From assembly GCA_949292335.1 (NCBI GenBank), contig CASEYY010000008.1, positions 1 to 32,162 on the forward strand: a stretch of 32,162 nt of DNA. The letters run 5' to 3'. This DNA comes from an uncultured Pseudomonadota bacterium (GTDB taxonomy: Bacteria; Pseudomonadota; Alphaproteobacteria; RF32; CAG-239). The position numbers and the translations under genes are program-made. Positions 6,582 through 16,172 of the stretch are shown piece after piece. Under the pieces are notes generated by a model. It saw only the letters and a list, made by a program, of their open reading frames with translations. It made no database searches and was not told the origin of the DNA. Numbering within the stretch: the first letter of the stretch is position 1; each line of letters opens with the position of its first letter.

Positions 6582-6614
6582 TAAAAGCTAGCTTTTGTGT
6601 GTTATGGCTAAAAA
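6582..6614. repeat. 33-bp direct repeat B, copy 2
   Basis: This copy is the genuine 3' end of the regulator gene (stop at 6588-6590) and includes the palindrome AAAAGCTAGCTTTT. The copy at 5223-5255 appears to be the other border left when the transglycosylase/membrane-protein unit entered next to the regulator. Confidence 0.9.
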
Positions 6615-7271
6615 TTCTCGGTTATTAATAATTGCAAGTTGGGTTAATTTATTAATTCGGTTGTTTTTTGTATAAGGAATTTTGATGTCTTGAGGCATAT
6701 TGTCCATAAACCATCTGACAAATTGGCAAGATGTTAGTTTCTTTCCCTGTTTTTGATTAATCAAAAATTGTTGATATTGGATTTTTTTGAAATATTCGCG
6801 AAACGGTGCAAATTTTTTATCCCGAGACTGTGCTCTTTTTTGTGCTTCTTGAGAGCGATTTATTTTACAAAGGACCTCCACCGATTCTTTCCTACTGTCT
6901 TGCCAATGCTTTATTTCATCGGTTATGGTTAATATTATCCAGTTGGTTATTTGGCTTTGCAATGCTTTTGTATCCTGCATTTGATTAAATTTACGCAAGA
7001 TAAAATCAAGTAGACGTAACTTATCTATCTCAATAACACTGCTTGCCGATAAAAGTAATTCCGGCTCAACCTTAAAATAAGCCGCAAGTTTAGAAATCTC
7101 CGGTGTTATCAGCTCTAAAGATGAATTCTCCATCGTCTCCAAGGTCTTAATAGAAATTTTAGTCTTTGCAGCCAGAGTTTCTAACGACATTTTCTTAAAC
7201 TTACGGAAAAAGGCAATTTTGTTACCGGTATTTAAAATATATTCTTCCCAAAGCCTGTGATTTTGAGGCAT
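6588..7271 (-). CDS. XRE-family helix-turn-helix regulator
   Basis: A 227-residue protein with an N-terminal Cro/CI-type helix-turn-helix (about residues 16-74; SLETLAAKTKISIKTLETMEN is the core). The C-terminal part is basic (FAPFREYFKKIQYQQFLINQK, then INKLTQLAIINN), of unknown kind. The ATG at 7271 follows AAGGAGA; an in-frame TTG just before it is less likely. It heads the minus-strand toxin block and is the natural candidate for its control, but no operator can be proven. Pieces of this gene are copied elsewhere in the island: 118 bp at 305-422 and 33 bp at 5223-5255. It has evidently been carried along, or used as a homology arm, during rearrangements of the array. Confidence 0.75.
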   Translation of the reverse strand: MPQNHRLWEEYILNTGNKIAFFRKFKKMSLETLAAKTKISIKTLETMENSSLELITPEISKLAAYFKVEPELLLSASSVIEIDKLRLLDFILRKFNQMQDTKALQSQITNWIILTITDEIKHWQDSRKESVEVLCKINRSQEAQKRAQSRDKKFAPFREYFKKIQYQQFLINQKQGKKLTSCQFVRWFMDNMPQDIKIPYTKNNRINKLTQLAIINNREFLAITHKS

Positions 7272-7499
7272 CAACTCTCTCCTTATAAATATTACCTTTA
7301 TCTTATATAGGGAATAAATATCGCAGATGCAACTAATGGGAATTATTAACTATTAAACACACATACTTATTAGAAATTTTATATTTTATAATAAGTCCTT
7401 ATTTTTTAAGGCTTTTAACAACAAATCCGTTGATGGTTAAAATAAAGCCATTATAATTTTTATAAAATATTGTGTAACTATAATAACTTGGAGAATATT

Positions 7500-7685
7500 G
7501 TGGGTATAGGAAAACAAGCAAAAATATTAAACGCTAAGCAACAAACCATGGTCTTAGCCTATTTGGAAAATACTAGATATCCGCTCAGAAACAAAATAAT
7601 GTTTTTATTAAGCTTCAAAGCCGGTTTAAGAGCTAAGGAAATATCCCAACTCACATGGTCGATGGTATGTGATAGCGAAGGTTAA
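7500..7685 (+). pseudogene. Truncated tyrosine recombinase (integrase) fragment
   Basis: Sixty-one residues from a GTG at 7500 (GGAG at 7490-7493, spacing 6) through KQAKILNAKQQTMVLAYLEN and FLLSFKAGLRAKEISQLTW. The last segment carries the first catalytic arginine of tyrosine recombinases (AGLRAKEI). The remaining catalytic domain, with the H-x-x-R and Tyr boxes, is missing: the frame ends after CDSEG, where sequence from a WYL regulator gene begins. It is consistent with the relic integrase of an element inserted at the nearby tRNA-Leu. Confidence 0.75.
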
Positions 7686-8562
7686 ACGATATTGCAGAAA
7701 AATATCAAGTTTCTCGTCGCACGGCGGAACGTATGCGTGATATGATTATAACTCGTTTCCCGCAAGCAGAAGAAATTATTAGCGAAAACAATCAAAAACG
7801 CTGGTATATTCCGCAAGGCGTATTAAAGGATTTTATAAACTTTTCTGCCGAAGAATTATCGGCGTTAGAAACAGCTAAAGAGTTGTTTGAAAATAAGCAA
7901 ATGGCTGAAAAGAGTAGGGCACTTGAGAAAATTATAGCTAAAATCAGAGCTAGTATAAAACCCGATGCAATCAGACGGATTGAACCCGATACCGAAGCCT
8001 TGCTTGAAGCAGAAGGCTTTATTTGTCACCCCGGACCAAAGCTTGTAATAGATGAAAAGATTATAAATGCAATTCGGCAAGCTATTTTAGAATATCATCA
8101 AATTAGAATTAAGTATTATAACAAGAATACAGGTAAAATCAGTACCAATACCCTTAACCCTTATGGTTTTCTTTATGGTGAGCGCAATCACTACTTAGTT
8201 GCTCATCATGCTGACGGATATTATGGAAACGAAGTTCACAATTTTATTTTGAGCAATATTCGAGAAGTGGAAATATTAAACAGTGAATTGAAAACTTGCC
8301 TGATTTTAACTTGCAGAAATACGCCGAAGAATCATTTGGTGCTTATCACGAAGAGCCTTTCGAAGTTGAATGGTTGTTTGATAAAGAAGTATCGGAAGAA
8401 GCATCTCACTATATTTTTCATCCTACGCAAGCCATGATTAAAAATCCGGACGGAACATTAACCGTTAAATTCAGAGCCGGTGGCAGATTAGAAATGGATT
8501 GGCATCTCTACACATGGGGCAATCATGTGAAAGTCATTAAACCGGAAAATTGGTTATCTTGA
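7676..8562 (+). pseudogene. WYL-domain transcriptional regulator, 5'-truncated and frameshifted
   Basis: From about 7676 the second frame reads RRLNDIAEKYQVSRRTAERM, the helix-turn-helix of a WYL-family regulator whose first residues are lost at the junction with the integrase fragment. It continues through a helical linker and the WYL domain (IRIKYYNKNTGK, LNPYGFLYGERNHYLVAHH). Near 8285-8297 the frame breaks by one base. The other frame (8296-8562) then completes the family's usual end: LPDFNLQKYAEESFG, EVEWLFD, HPTQ, GRLEMDWHLYTWG, KVIKPENWL. Restoring one base would give a continuous C-terminal region, so this is a recent-looking pseudogene unless it is a sequencing error. Confidence 0.8.
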
Positions 8563-8680
8563 GTAATTGTCCATACCAAATAAGCTAAAATCACCATAAA
8601 ACATACGATAAAGACAGCTAAAATACTCTAAAAAAGTGGGACTATGGTGGGACAAATTTTTAATTTTATATCTTGAAATA

Positions 8681-8723
8681 AAAAACAAGGCTTTGAGCAA
8701 AATTGCTGAAAGCCTTTGTTTTT
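8681..8723 (-). terminator. Terminator of tRNA-Leu
   Basis: The stem AAAAACAAGGCTTT/AAAGCCTTTGTTTTT encloses a 14-nt middle part. On the minus strand it is followed by a T-run. It lies a few bases downstream of the tRNA 3' end. Confidence 0.75.
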
Positions 8724-8727
8724 AAAG

Positions 8728-8814
8728 TGGTGCGCTAGGCCGGAATCGAACCGGCACGGCCTTGCGGCCAACAGATTTTAAGTCTGCAGCGTCTACCAGT
8801 TCCGCCACAAGCGC
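8728..8814 (-). tRNA. tRNA-Leu (anticodon UAA)
   Basis: The minus strand folds as a class II tRNA: acceptor GCGCTTG with CTAGCGC and an encoded ACCA end; D-arm GGCGGAACTGGTAGACGC; anticodon stem GCAGA/TCTGT with loop CTTAAAA, giving anticodon UAA; long variable arm TGGCCGCAAGGCCGT; and T-arm GCCGG TTCGATT CCGGC. The acceptor stem has one U-U mismatch. A 33-bp part (8747-8779) recurs at 3223-3255. The gene separates the island from psd-pssA and is the likely integration site of the island. Confidence 0.95.
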
Positions 8815-8828
8815 ATAATCTAGACAAC

Positions 8829-8857
8829 CTTATACTAACCTTTTTATTTAATTGCAA
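8829..8857 (-). promoter_or_regulatory. Promoter of tRNA-Leu
   Basis: On the minus strand, TTGCAA (8852-8857) and TATAAG (8829-8834) are separated by 17 bp, placing the start of transcription near 8822, some 8 nt before the mature 5' end. The rest of 8858-9023, up to psd, shows TTGACA at 8976 and AT-rich sequence, but no pair I can call for the plus strand. Confidence 0.6.
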
Positions 8858-9023
8858 GCCTATTTTTTCTCTTTATCATCTTATTTTTGATTAAATGGTT
8901 TTTGGGGTTGTTTTTTTTTGTCTTTTGTGCTTCTCTTACCTTGTTATAAATTAAACATCGGTGAAAAAACGACAGTTGACAGCGTCACGGTTTTTTTGAC
9001 CTTAAACTTATAAGGATAGTAAT

Positions 9024-9734
9024 ATGATTAAAACTTTTGATATTTCTTGGAAAGACTACCTGCTTCCAAATATTCATCGTGAAGGGTGGAGGTTCGTCGG
9101 AATTTTTGCGGCAATAACTGCGTTATTGGCAATACTTTGGGAACCTCTGGGATGTATCGGCTTGGTTATTACGGTTTGGTGTTATTATTTCTTCCGCGAT
9201 CCGCAACGCGTTACTCCGGATATCGATAATGTTGTGGTATCTCCAGCCGACGGTATCGTGCAAATGATTGCTAAAGTGAAAGCTCCCGAGGAACTTAATA
9301 TGGGCGATGCTACCTTTACCCGCGTCAGCGTCTTTATGAGCGTCTTCAATGTCCATGTTAATCGGGCTCCCGCAGAGGGTAAAATTACTAATGCCGTCTA
9401 TGTACCTGGAAAATTCTTTAATGCTACTCTTGATAAAGCCAGTAAAGATAATGAACGGCAGCTCTTGGCTATGAAAACTAAATCGGGAAAAGATATTTGC
9501 TTCGTGCAAATCGCCGGCCTTGTCGCCAGAAGAATCGTGTGTGATGCTCAAATCGGACAAGAATATAAAGCCGGTGAACGTTTCGGTATGATTAGGTTCG
9601 GTTCCAGACTTGATGTCTATTTGCCCGAAGGGGTTGAGCCGCAAGTCGTACTGGGACAAACCATGGTCGCCGGTGAAACCGTTATCGCAAATTTGGCTTC
9701 TGAGGCTAAGGCCGTTGAGGGAGTGATAAGATAA
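9024..9734 (+). CDS. psd: Phosphatidylserine decarboxylase
   Basis: A 236-residue short-form Psd that decarboxylates phosphatidylserine to phosphatidylethanolamine at the inner membrane. An N-terminal hydrophobic segment lies near residues 22-55 ([18 protein letters not shown]). [28 protein letters not shown] and [10 protein letters not shown] are characteristic blocks. The self-cleavage site is G193-S194 in RFGSRLD; Ser194 becomes the pyruvoyl group of the small subunit (43 residues). The ATG at 9024 has an AAGGATAG ribosome binding site. Its stop overlaps the start of pssA by one base (TAATG), so the two consecutive steps of phosphatidylethanolamine synthesis are translationally coupled, in the order psd-pssA common in alphaproteobacteria. 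Confidence 0.97.
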   Translation: MIKTFDISWKDYLLPNIHREGWRFVGIFAAITALLAILWEPLGCIGLVITVWCYYFFRDPQRVTPDIDNVVVSPADGIVQMIAKVKAPEELNMGDATFTRVSVFMSVFNVHVNRAPAEGKITNAVYVPGKFFNATLDKASKDNERQLLAMKTKSGKDICFVQIAGLVARRIVCDAQIGQEYKAGERFGMIRFGSRLDVYLPEGVEPQVVLGQTMVAGETVIANLASEAKAVEGVIR

Positions 9735-10513
9735 TGGAAAAAATTAATCAAAAATTGCAAATGTCAAAGCAAAAATTAAAAGCTTTGCCGTTTCGTAAAA
9801 TCGCTCCCAATATCGTAACCTTGTTGGCTTTGTGTGCCGGGGTTACTTCTATCAGATATTCTATCCAAGCAGATTGGGCTAAAGCCGTTATTTGTATATT
9901 TGTTGCAGCTTTCTTCGACCTCTTGGACGGCAGAGTGGCCAGAATGTTGAAAGGTTCCACTAAATTCGGTGCCGAGCTTGATTCTCTTTCTGATTTTGTC
10001 AGTTTCGGTGTGGCTCCGGCAATCTTGCTATATCAATGGACATTGTTTGATTTGCCTAAATTCGGTTGGTTCTTCTGCCTTTTAATGTCTATCGGTATGG
10101 CCATGCGTTTGGCCAGATTCAATACCATGCTTGACGACGAGCCGCAACCTGAATATTGGAACCATTTCTTTGTCGGCGTTCCGGCTCCGGCTGCTTCGGC
10201 TTTGGTGATGATGCCGTTGATGATTTCTTTTGATTTTCCCGAACTCAACTGGCTTATTCGCTCAAATGCTTTTTGTGCAACATTGATGGTAATCGTTACT
10301 TTGCTTATGGTAAGCAGAATCCCTACTTTCTCTACCAAAAAGCTTAAAATCCCTACCTATATGTTCGTTCCGTTGATGTTGGTAGTGGCTTTGTTTGCCA
10401 GCTTTATCATCTCACAACCTTGGTTGACATTGGGGTTGATGACTTTGCTGTATGCTTTGTCAATCCCGGTAGGAATTATCGTGTTTTACTATGAAAAGAA
10501 AAAGTACGAATAA
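9734..10513 (+). CDS. pssA: CDP-diacylglycerol-serine O-phosphatidyltransferase
   Basis: A 259-residue integral membrane enzyme that joins serine to CDP-diacylglycerol, giving phosphatidylserine for Psd. The CDP-alcohol phosphotransferase motif D-G-x2-A-R-x8-G-x3-D-x3-D is complete: D65, G66, A69, R70, G79, D83 and D87. About seven membrane segments follow the basic N-terminus. The ATG overlaps the psd stop codon. The gene ends 2 bp before a bidirectional hairpin terminator shared with uvrB on the other strand. Confidence 0.97.
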   Translation: MEKINQKLQMSKQKLKALPFRKIAPNIVTLLALCAGVTSIRYSIQADWAKAVICIFVAAFFDLLDGRVARMLKGSTKFGAELDSLSDFVSFGVAPAILLYQWTLFDLPKFGWFFCLLMSIGMAMRLARFNTMLDDEPQPEYWNHFFVGVPAPAASALVMMPLMISFDFPELNWLIRSNAFCATLMVIVTLLMVSRIPTFSTKKLKIPTYMFVPLMLVVALFASFIISQPWLTLGLMTLLYALSIPVGIIVFYYEKKKYE

Positions 10514-10515
10514 CT

Positions 10516-10544
10516 AAAAAAGGCGGTGTAACAACCGCCTTTTT
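10516..10544. terminator. Bidirectional terminator between pssA and uvrB
   Basis: The stem AAAAAGGCGGT/ACCGCCTTTTT has a 6-nt loop and A- and T-runs on both flanks. It can stop transcription from either side of these convergent genes. Confidence 0.9.
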
Positions 10545-10546
10545 CG

Positions 10547-12529
10547 TTAACTCCTGAGATAAGTGTTTTCCAGTTGCTTTATCTTGTCGCGGTACAAAAT
10601 TGCTTTTTCAAAATCAAGATCAGAGGCCGCTTGTTGCATCAGCTTGTTGTATTCTTTCATCTTCTTTTCAAAGTCTTTGAGATCTGCAAGATTATCTGCT
10701 TTGGGCATATCGCTATCTTCTTTGGCGGTCATCTCCTCCATGACATCAGAAACTTTTTTCTTGATGGTTTGCGGAGTTATACCGTGTGTGATGTTGTATT
10801 CAACCTGCTTTTTGCGTCTTCTTTCGGTTTCTTCTAAGGCTGTTTGCATTGAACCGGTTATGGTGTCGGCGTACAGTATTACTTTGCCGTCGGCGTTACG
10901 GGCAGCTCGCCCTATGGTTTGTATCAATGAACGCGTGGAACGCAAAAATCCTTCTTTGTCGGCATCCAAAATGGCAACCAGCGAGCATTCCGGTATATCC
11001 AGACCTTCACGGAGCAGGTTAATCCCAACCAACACATCAAAAATCCCAAGCCGTAAATCTCTTATAATCTCAATGCGTTCAAGAGTGTCAATGTCAGAGT
11101 GTAAATAGCGAACCTTAATACCGTTTTCATTTAAGTATTCGGTTAAATCTTCGGCCATTTTTTTGGTTAGAGTAGTAACCAATACACGATTACCGGCCGA
11201 TATAGTTTTTTTACATTCGTTCATTAAATCATCAATTTGATTGGCAACCGGTCTGACCAAACATAGCGGGTCGGTCAATCCGGTAGGGCGAATAATCTGC
11301 TCGGTAAAAATACCGTGACTTTGCTCTAATTCCCAATCTCCGGGGGTGGCCGAAACAAAAATTGTTTGCGGCCGCATCTGATCCCATTCGGCAAATTTCA
11401 GCGGTCGGTTATCTACACAGGAGGGGAGGCGAAAACCATATTGAGCCAGAGTTGACTTACGATTGAAGTCTCCCCTATACATGCCTCCGATTTGCGGAAT
11501 CGAGACATGACTCTCGTCAATAAATAAAATGGTGTCTTGAGGTAAATATTCAAATAATGTCGGCGGCGGATCTCCGGCCTTGCGTCCGGTCAAGTATCTG
11601 GAATAATTTTCTATTCCCTTGCAGTGGCCGGTGGTTTCTAGCATTTCCAAGTCAAAACGCGTCCGTTGCTCAATTCGCTGTGCTTCAAGCAATTTGTTTT
11701 CCTGCTTAAATATTTCGGTTTGTTCGGCCAGCTCTTTTCTGATGCCTAAAATCGCCTGAGAAACTGCCGGTCGGGGCGTAACATAGTGGTTGGCCGGATA
11801 AACCGTAACTTTACTTAAAGACATGGTCTTTTTACCGGTCAGAGAATCAATCTCATCAATACTTTCTATTTCATCGCCAAAAAAGGATATTCGCCAACCG
11901 CGGTCTTCGTAGTGAGCCGGAAAAATATCCAAAATATCTCCGTGTATACGGAAAGTTGAACGTACGAAATTTTGTTGGTTCCTTTCGTATTGTAACTCGG
12001 TCAGACGCAGGCTGATTTCCTTGGGCGAAATTTCTTGTCCGACCTCAAGCGGTAGGGTCATGGCCGAATATGATTCAACATCTCCCAAACCATATATGCA
12101 AGAAACCGAAGCTACTATTATTACATCTCGGCTTTCCAACAGCGAACGGGTGGCCGAGTTACGCATACGGTCGATTTGTTCATTAATGGCCGAATCTTTT
12201 TCGATATAAGTGTCGGTTTTAGGCACATATGCTTCCGGCTGATAGTAATCATAGTATGATACGAAGTACTCAACATGATTATCGGGAAAAAATTCTTTCA
12301 TTTCGGTATAGAGCTGTGCCGCTAAGGTTTTATTGGGGGCCATGATTAGGGCCGGTCTGGAGCTTTCTTCTATTATTTTAGCCATGGTATAGGTCTTGCC
12401 GGAACCGGTTACTCCGAGCAAAACTTGATCCCGTTTACCTTCATGTAAGCCGGTTAAAAGCTCTTCAATCGCTTGCGGTTGGTCACCGGCAGGCGAAAAC
12501 GGAGAATGTAATTTGAATATACCTGACAT
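10547..12529 (-). CDS. uvrB: UvrABC system protein B, nucleotide excision repair helicase
   Basis: 660 residues, close to the usual 665-675. UvrB takes over damaged DNA from UvrA, verifies the lesion and recruits UvrC. Walker A GVTGSGKT (39-46), the hydrophobic β-hairpin region [12 protein letters not shown], the DESH helicase motif (DESHVSIPQ), [21 protein letters not shown] and the Q-x-x-GRAAR motif are all present. The C-terminal UVR motif ([20 protein letters not shown]) is the UvrC-binding part. The start ATG is one base after the stop of the upstream TPR gene, so uvrB appears to be the last gene of the flagellum-linked minus-strand run, an unusual place for a repair gene. Confidence 0.98.
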   Translation of the reverse strand: MSGIFKLHSPFSPAGDQPQAIEELLTGLHEGKRDQVLLGVTGSGKTYTMAKIIEESSRPALIMAPNKTLAAQLYTEMKEFFPDNHVEYFVSYYDYYQPEAYVPKTDTYIEKDSAINEQIDRMRNSATRSLLESRDVIIVASVSCIYGLGDVESYSAMTLPLEVGQEISPKEISLRLTELQYERNQQNFVRSTFRIHGDILDIFPAHYEDRGWRISFFGDEIESIDEIDSLTGKKTMSLSKVTVYPANHYVTPRPAVSQAILGIRKELAEQTEIFKQENKLLEAQRIEQRTRFDLEMLETTGHCKGIENYSRYLTGRKAGDPPPTLFEYLPQDTILFIDESHVSIPQIGGMYRGDFNRKSTLAQYGFRLPSCVDNRPLKFAEWDQMRPQTIFVSATPGDWELEQSHGIFTEQIIRPTGLTDPLCLVRPVANQIDDLMNECKKTISAGNRVLVTTLTKKMAEDLTEYLNENGIKVRYLHSDIDTLERIEIIRDLRLGIFDVLVGINLLREGLDIPECSLVAILDADKEGFLRSTRSLIQTIGRAARNADGKVILYADTITGSMQTALEETERRRKKQVEYNITHGITPQTIKKKVSDVMEEMTAKEDSDMPKADNLADLKDFEKKMKEYNKLMQQAASDLDFEKAILYRDKIKQLENTYLRS

Positions 12530-12530
12530 T

Positions 12531-15047
12531 TTATTCCAGATTGCTTTCTTTTAGAGAATCGGTATAAAATTTGGAAAAATTATTAAAGTCATTTACATCA
12601 TTTAATATTGTGTTGATGGCTCGTAAGTTTACTTCATCTTTTTCCAAATGATTGGTTAAAACATTAAATACACCGACATAAGGCGTATCTTTGAAATAGG
12701 GGGCAAATTTATTGCGTAATCTTACCAAAACCGTTTCTTTGCCGGCTTGTTTTAATGCCGTGGCCCAATCTAATATATAACCGACTTGTTCTTGAGACAA
12801 CTTTTGTCCGGGTTTGGGCTCTTCTATAAGATATTTTATTGTATTGGAGGCATTATCCCAGTCACCGGAGTTCCAGTATATGTCGAAACGATTAAGCAAT
12901 GAATTCTTACTGTAATCTTCGGCCAATATATTCAGAGCTTCTTCTTTCATGCCTAGTGCAGTGTAGGCTCTGGCTGCGATAATGCGTCGCGGATTAATGG
13001 TCGCATTTTTCAGGTTTGGTGCATCCGTGGCTTCCAGTATGTCTAACGCTTCTTGCGGTTTGTTATCAAATAAATAAATAATAGCCAGACGAGAGCCTAC
13101 TCGAGCCTTATTGTCGTTACTCAAATTGTCTTTGGCCAGCAATGAAAAGAGCAACTCTTGAGCTCTGGGTAATAAGTCAACTGCGACCAGACGATCGGAA
13201 AGTTTTTGAATTATTATATTTCGTTTGTCGCTTTGTTTGGCAAGCCATTTGAAATCATTATACAAAGCCAAAGATTTAATCGGTGATAAATTTTCATCGG
13301 CGTGATTGCTGACAAAAATATCTTCAAATATTTTGACCATTTTTCTGATTACCGGTTTTCTCTGGTCGGCGGTGGTAAAATATAATTCATCGTTTAATGT
13401 TTTTAAGGCATTGTAATAGTCTTTGTCTTTGATGTATATGTCCGACAACTTATTTAGCAATCTTATTTTAAAATCCTTATCCCCCCAGGCATAGCGGAGC
13501 TTTTCAAGCTCTTGAATAGCCTCTTTGGTGTCGATGTAATTAACCAGTTGGCTTAAGATGGTGTAATTTAGGCGAGCATAGGACGAAAACATGGAGGAAT
13601 TGGAGTTGACGATTTTTTTGTATTCTTTTATGGCATTGCGGATATATCCTTGCATTTCCATCCTTTGAGCTGCCAAATAAGTAATTTGCGGAGATAAATC
13701 CCGTACACGATCCGGAACCGAACTTAAGATATCTATAAAGTTTTGGGAGGATAAATCATCTCCGGTCGCGATGGCATTGCGAGCGGCAATAATTGCAACT
13801 TCATCTTTGATGGCTTGCGGGTAATCTCTCATCAGTGATATGTGGGCAAATAATACGGAGTTGTTCTTCTCGTTGGTTTCATAAGCACTTTGGGCTATGG
13901 TTTTCCAGAATACTCCTTCTTGGGTCTCTTGCAGCTTGCCGTGCGAAAAATCTTTGACGGCCTCGGTATAGCGGCGAGCCAAAAAATTGGCAATTCCCGA
14001 TAAGGCATAAAATCTGTCTTCTTGGGTTTCCGGAAGGTTTAGCTCTCGCATTTGGTTTAAAATATAAAGCGCTTCAATACCTAGACCATTGTATATATAA
14101 TACTTTGCCAAATCCATTCTTAAAGTGTTTTTTATCTCAGGAGGAGCCGCCATAATCTGCTTCTTTATTCCGTCAACAACATCAATAAATTTACCATTCA
14201 TTTGATTTTGCGGTATTTGCAAATCAAAAGCATTGGAGTGTGAACTTTCAAAGCCGACACCGGTTTGTTTTTGGTTTCTTTTTAAGGCGTCAAGGTTGCC
14301 GGTAATATTCAAACTGCGGCCTCTGGCTTTAAGCGTTATGCCCGAGTTACCGCGATTTAAAAGCAAATCGGGTGAGTTTATTACAAAGGCCATACCTTGT
14401 GAGGTAGGTAAAATATCAAAATCAGGGTAGCGATAAAAACTATTAAAACCAAGTCCTAATTCCGAGGTCGTGGATATTGATATAATATCACCGATATCTG
14501 GATCAATAATGGAAAGGGTGTTTCCGGTTTGTTGATTGGGAATGAACAAGTATGACTGCTTTAAGCTGTCATATTGGGTAAAGATGGTTACATTTTTTAC
14601 TTCAAATTTAGGCGGGCGGCCGGTATATAAGTCTACAATCCACAGCAAACCTTCTTTACGAAGTGAATATTTGACGCCTTTCTCCGGCTCTATTATTACT
14701 ATGCTGCCTCCGGGGTGGGGCAGAGTAAAAATCTTATTAGCCAAGCCCAAAGATTCTTTTTCCAAGGCTTCGGCGTCAAAACGGTTGGGGCGGTCAAATA
14801 CAATCCATATCTTGTCGTTTCTTTTGAAGGCAGCTAAACTAACCGGAGCATTCCAGTTGAATCGCAGACTGGCTATCTTATCTTCTTCGCTTTCGGAAAC
14901 GGTATCTGTAGCGGTTGGGGTGGATAATACCGGAGGGGAAAATATTTCTTCTTGGGCTGAGGCCGGCAACGGAAAGGCAGTAAAAATACTCAACAAGAGA
15001 ATACTGTTTAGTAAAGTATAAAAAAATGTGTTCTTTTGCTTTGTCAA
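12531..15047 (-). CDS. Secreted TPR-repeat protein of the flagellar cluster
   Basis: An 838-residue protein with a signal peptide (hydrophobic core [14 protein letters not shown], cleavage after ASA near residue 31). Residues about 55-155 form a β-rich domain ([32 protein letters not shown]) resembling AMIN-like domains. Residues about 290-830 are helical repeats of TPR type ([57 protein letters not shown]). It should act in the periplasm as a scaffold. The start is a TTG at 15047 with only a weak ribosome binding site; no ATG fits. It lies 19 bp after the MotE-like gene. Large TPR proteins recur beside alphaproteobacterial fliL-fliM clusters, so a part in flagellar assembly or motility is likely, but the exact function is unknown. 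Confidence 0.75.
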   Translation of the reverse strand: MTKQKNTFFYTLLNSILLLSIFTAFPLPASAQEEIFSPPVLSTPTATDTVSESEEDKIASLRFNWNAPVSLAAFKRNDKIWIVFDRPNRFDAEALEKESLGLANKIFTLPHPGGSIVIIEPEKGVKYSLRKEGLLWIVDLYTGRPPKFEVKNVTIFTQYDSLKQSYLFIPNQQTGNTLSIIDPDIGDIISISTTSELGLGFNSFYRYPDFDILPTSQGMAFVINSPDLLLNRGNSGITLKARGRSLNITGNLDALKRNQKQTGVGFESSHSNAFDLQIPQNQMNGKFIDVVDGIKKQIMAAPPEIKNTLRMDLAKYYIYNGLGIEALYILNQMRELNLPETQEDRFYALSGIANFLARRYTEAVKDFSHGKLQETQEGVFWKTIAQSAYETNEKNNSVLFAHISLMRDYPQAIKDEVAIIAARNAIATGDDLSSQNFIDILSSVPDRVRDLSPQITYLAAQRMEMQGYIRNAIKEYKKIVNSNSSMFSSYARLNYTILSQLVNYIDTKEAIQELEKLRYAWGDKDFKIRLLNKLSDIYIKDKDYYNALKTLNDELYFTTADQRKPVIRKMVKIFEDIFVSNHADENLSPIKSLALYNDFKWLAKQSDKRNIIIQKLSDRLVAVDLLPRAQELLFSLLAKDNLSNDNKARVGSRLAIIYLFDNKPQEALDILEATDAPNLKNATINPRRIIAARAYTALGMKEEALNILAEDYSKNSLLNRFDIYWNSGDWDNASNTIKYLIEEPKPGQKLSQEQVGYILDWATALKQAGKETVLVRLRNKFAPYFKDTPYVGVFNVLTNHLEKDEVNLRAINTILNDVNDFNNFSKFYTDSLKESNLE

Positions 15048-15066
15048 TTTTATCTGCTTCTACCGG

Positions 15067-15711
15067 TTATATGTTGTTCCCTATTAATTCGGCGGTGACG
15101 GCTTGAGCTTTTTCGGAGTTCATTTGGGATAATATTGCCGAGGAGGCCGAAGGTTTCATTCCTTTGAGAATAGCTACCGTAATTTCTATATCCATGGTGT
15201 TGAAAATACGAGCGGCGTCTTTCGGTTTCATTGAGGAGTACAGCTTGACCAGAGAATCAAGATTTTCTTGCTCTTTTTGGCTATATTGCTCAATCAGTTT
15301 TTTTAATCTTTGTTCATAATCTTTCATTTGCTGTAATTTTTTATCTATTTCGCTCTCGGCTACCTTGAGCTGAATGGCTCGTTTGTCGATTTCTTTGGCT
15401 CTTAAGTCAAGAGCTTCCCTCCTTTCGGCCAGCTCTTGAAGTATCATTATTTCGGAGCTGGTAAATGAGGTCGCTTTGGGTTGTTGCTGGTTAGAATTTG
15501 AGTCTTTTTGCAAAACATCTGTCAATTCGGCGGTCTCTTTGCTGACTTGTTCTTCTTCGGCTAAGGCTTCCGCGGCGGCAGAAACATTAATTTTTTGGGC
15601 AGAATTTTGGTTGTAGAGGTCAACAACATTGGTTACCTTTATGCTTAGAGACAAAAAGGATACAAATATAAATACGGGAAGTAAGCGAATTTTTATTTTT
15701 GATTTTGACAT
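15067..15711 (-). CDS. MotE-like flagellar protein (MgtE N-terminal-type domain)
   Basis: A 214-residue protein with an N-terminal membrane anchor or signal (residues 8-27), a low-complexity Glu/Gln/Ser-rich part, and a coiled coil from about residue 78 to 150 (LAERREALDLRAKEIDKRA onward). At the end is an MgtE N-terminal-type helical domain (YSSMKPKDAARIFNTMDIEI, LKGMKPSASSAILSQM). This layout matches MotE of rhizobia, a periplasmic chaperone for the motor protein MotC, and related proteins of alphaproteobacterial flagellar operons. The ATG at 15711 follows GTAGG. It lies 8 bp after the DUF6468-type gene in the fliL-fliM run. The symbol is left blank because orthology to MotE is not certain. 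Confidence 0.75.
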   Translation of the reverse strand: MSKSKIKIRLLPVFIFVSFLSLSIKVTNVVDLYNQNSAQKINVSAAAEALAEEEQVSKETAELTDVLQKDSNSNQQQPKATSFTSSEIMILQELAERREALDLRAKEIDKRAIQLKVAESEIDKKLQQMKDYEQRLKKLIEQYSQKEQENLDSLVKLYSSMKPKDAARIFNTMDIEITVAILKGMKPSASSAILSQMNSEKAQAVTAELIGNNI

Positions 15712-15719
15712 TGCAATAC

Positions 15720-16172
15720 CTACTTTATAGACCTTAGGGCTTTTAATAATTCCAGTTCGGCGGCGGCTCTGTCTTTGGCCAACGAACCTTCTGCAGCATC
15801 AACATAGTCGGTGGATTCACTGCTCTCTGTTGTTTGGGGCTTAATGTTGCGAGAAGTGCTGATGACATTTTCTAACCTGTCGGCTAAAGAATCTGCTCGT
15901 TCATTGATAAAAAGCAAATCATTTTTTAATTCTTTGGCACTGTCAACTACTTCTTTTAAGCCTTCGGATGAGTGCTCGGTAGCTGTTTTAAGTTTGGGAA
16001 TAGAGTTCTCAGCCTTGAAAGTGGCTTCATTCAAAGCCGAAACAAGCTGTGCCAAACTTTTTTGATTTTGCCGCAGAGCATTCAGACTCTTGTTGAGATT
16101 GTAGGAATAGATAATCATCGGTATCAAAAGGGCTATGATGATTATATTGATAATTAATTCCAAATTAGCCAT
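15720..16172 (-). CDS. DUF6468-type membrane-anchored coiled-coil protein
   Basis: 150 residues from the ATG at 16172 (MANLELIINIIIIALLIPMI); a TTG at 16193 would add MKERLKK but is less likely. One N-terminal membrane helix (residues 4-24) is followed by a long amphipathic coiled coil (about 28-110) and an acidic-to-basic tail. The layout fits the small family of alphaproteobacterial flagellar-operon proteins known as DUF6468. The start overlaps the fliM stop by 8 bp (ATGGCTAA), which implies coupling to fliM. No enzymatic motif is seen; a structural role near the motor is inferred from context only. Confidence 0.7.
   Translation of the reverse strand: MANLELIINIIIIALLIPMIIYSYNLNKSLNALRQNQKSLAQLVSALNEATFKAENSIPKLKTATEHSSEGLKEVVDSAKELKNDLLFINERADSLADRLENVISTSRNIKPQTTESSESTDYVDAAEGSLAKDRAAAELELLKALRSIK

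Noticed and set aside
8976-9010. Strong psd promoter from TTGACA at 8976
   Set aside because: No -10 box stands at a 16-18 bp distance, so I could not support a call.
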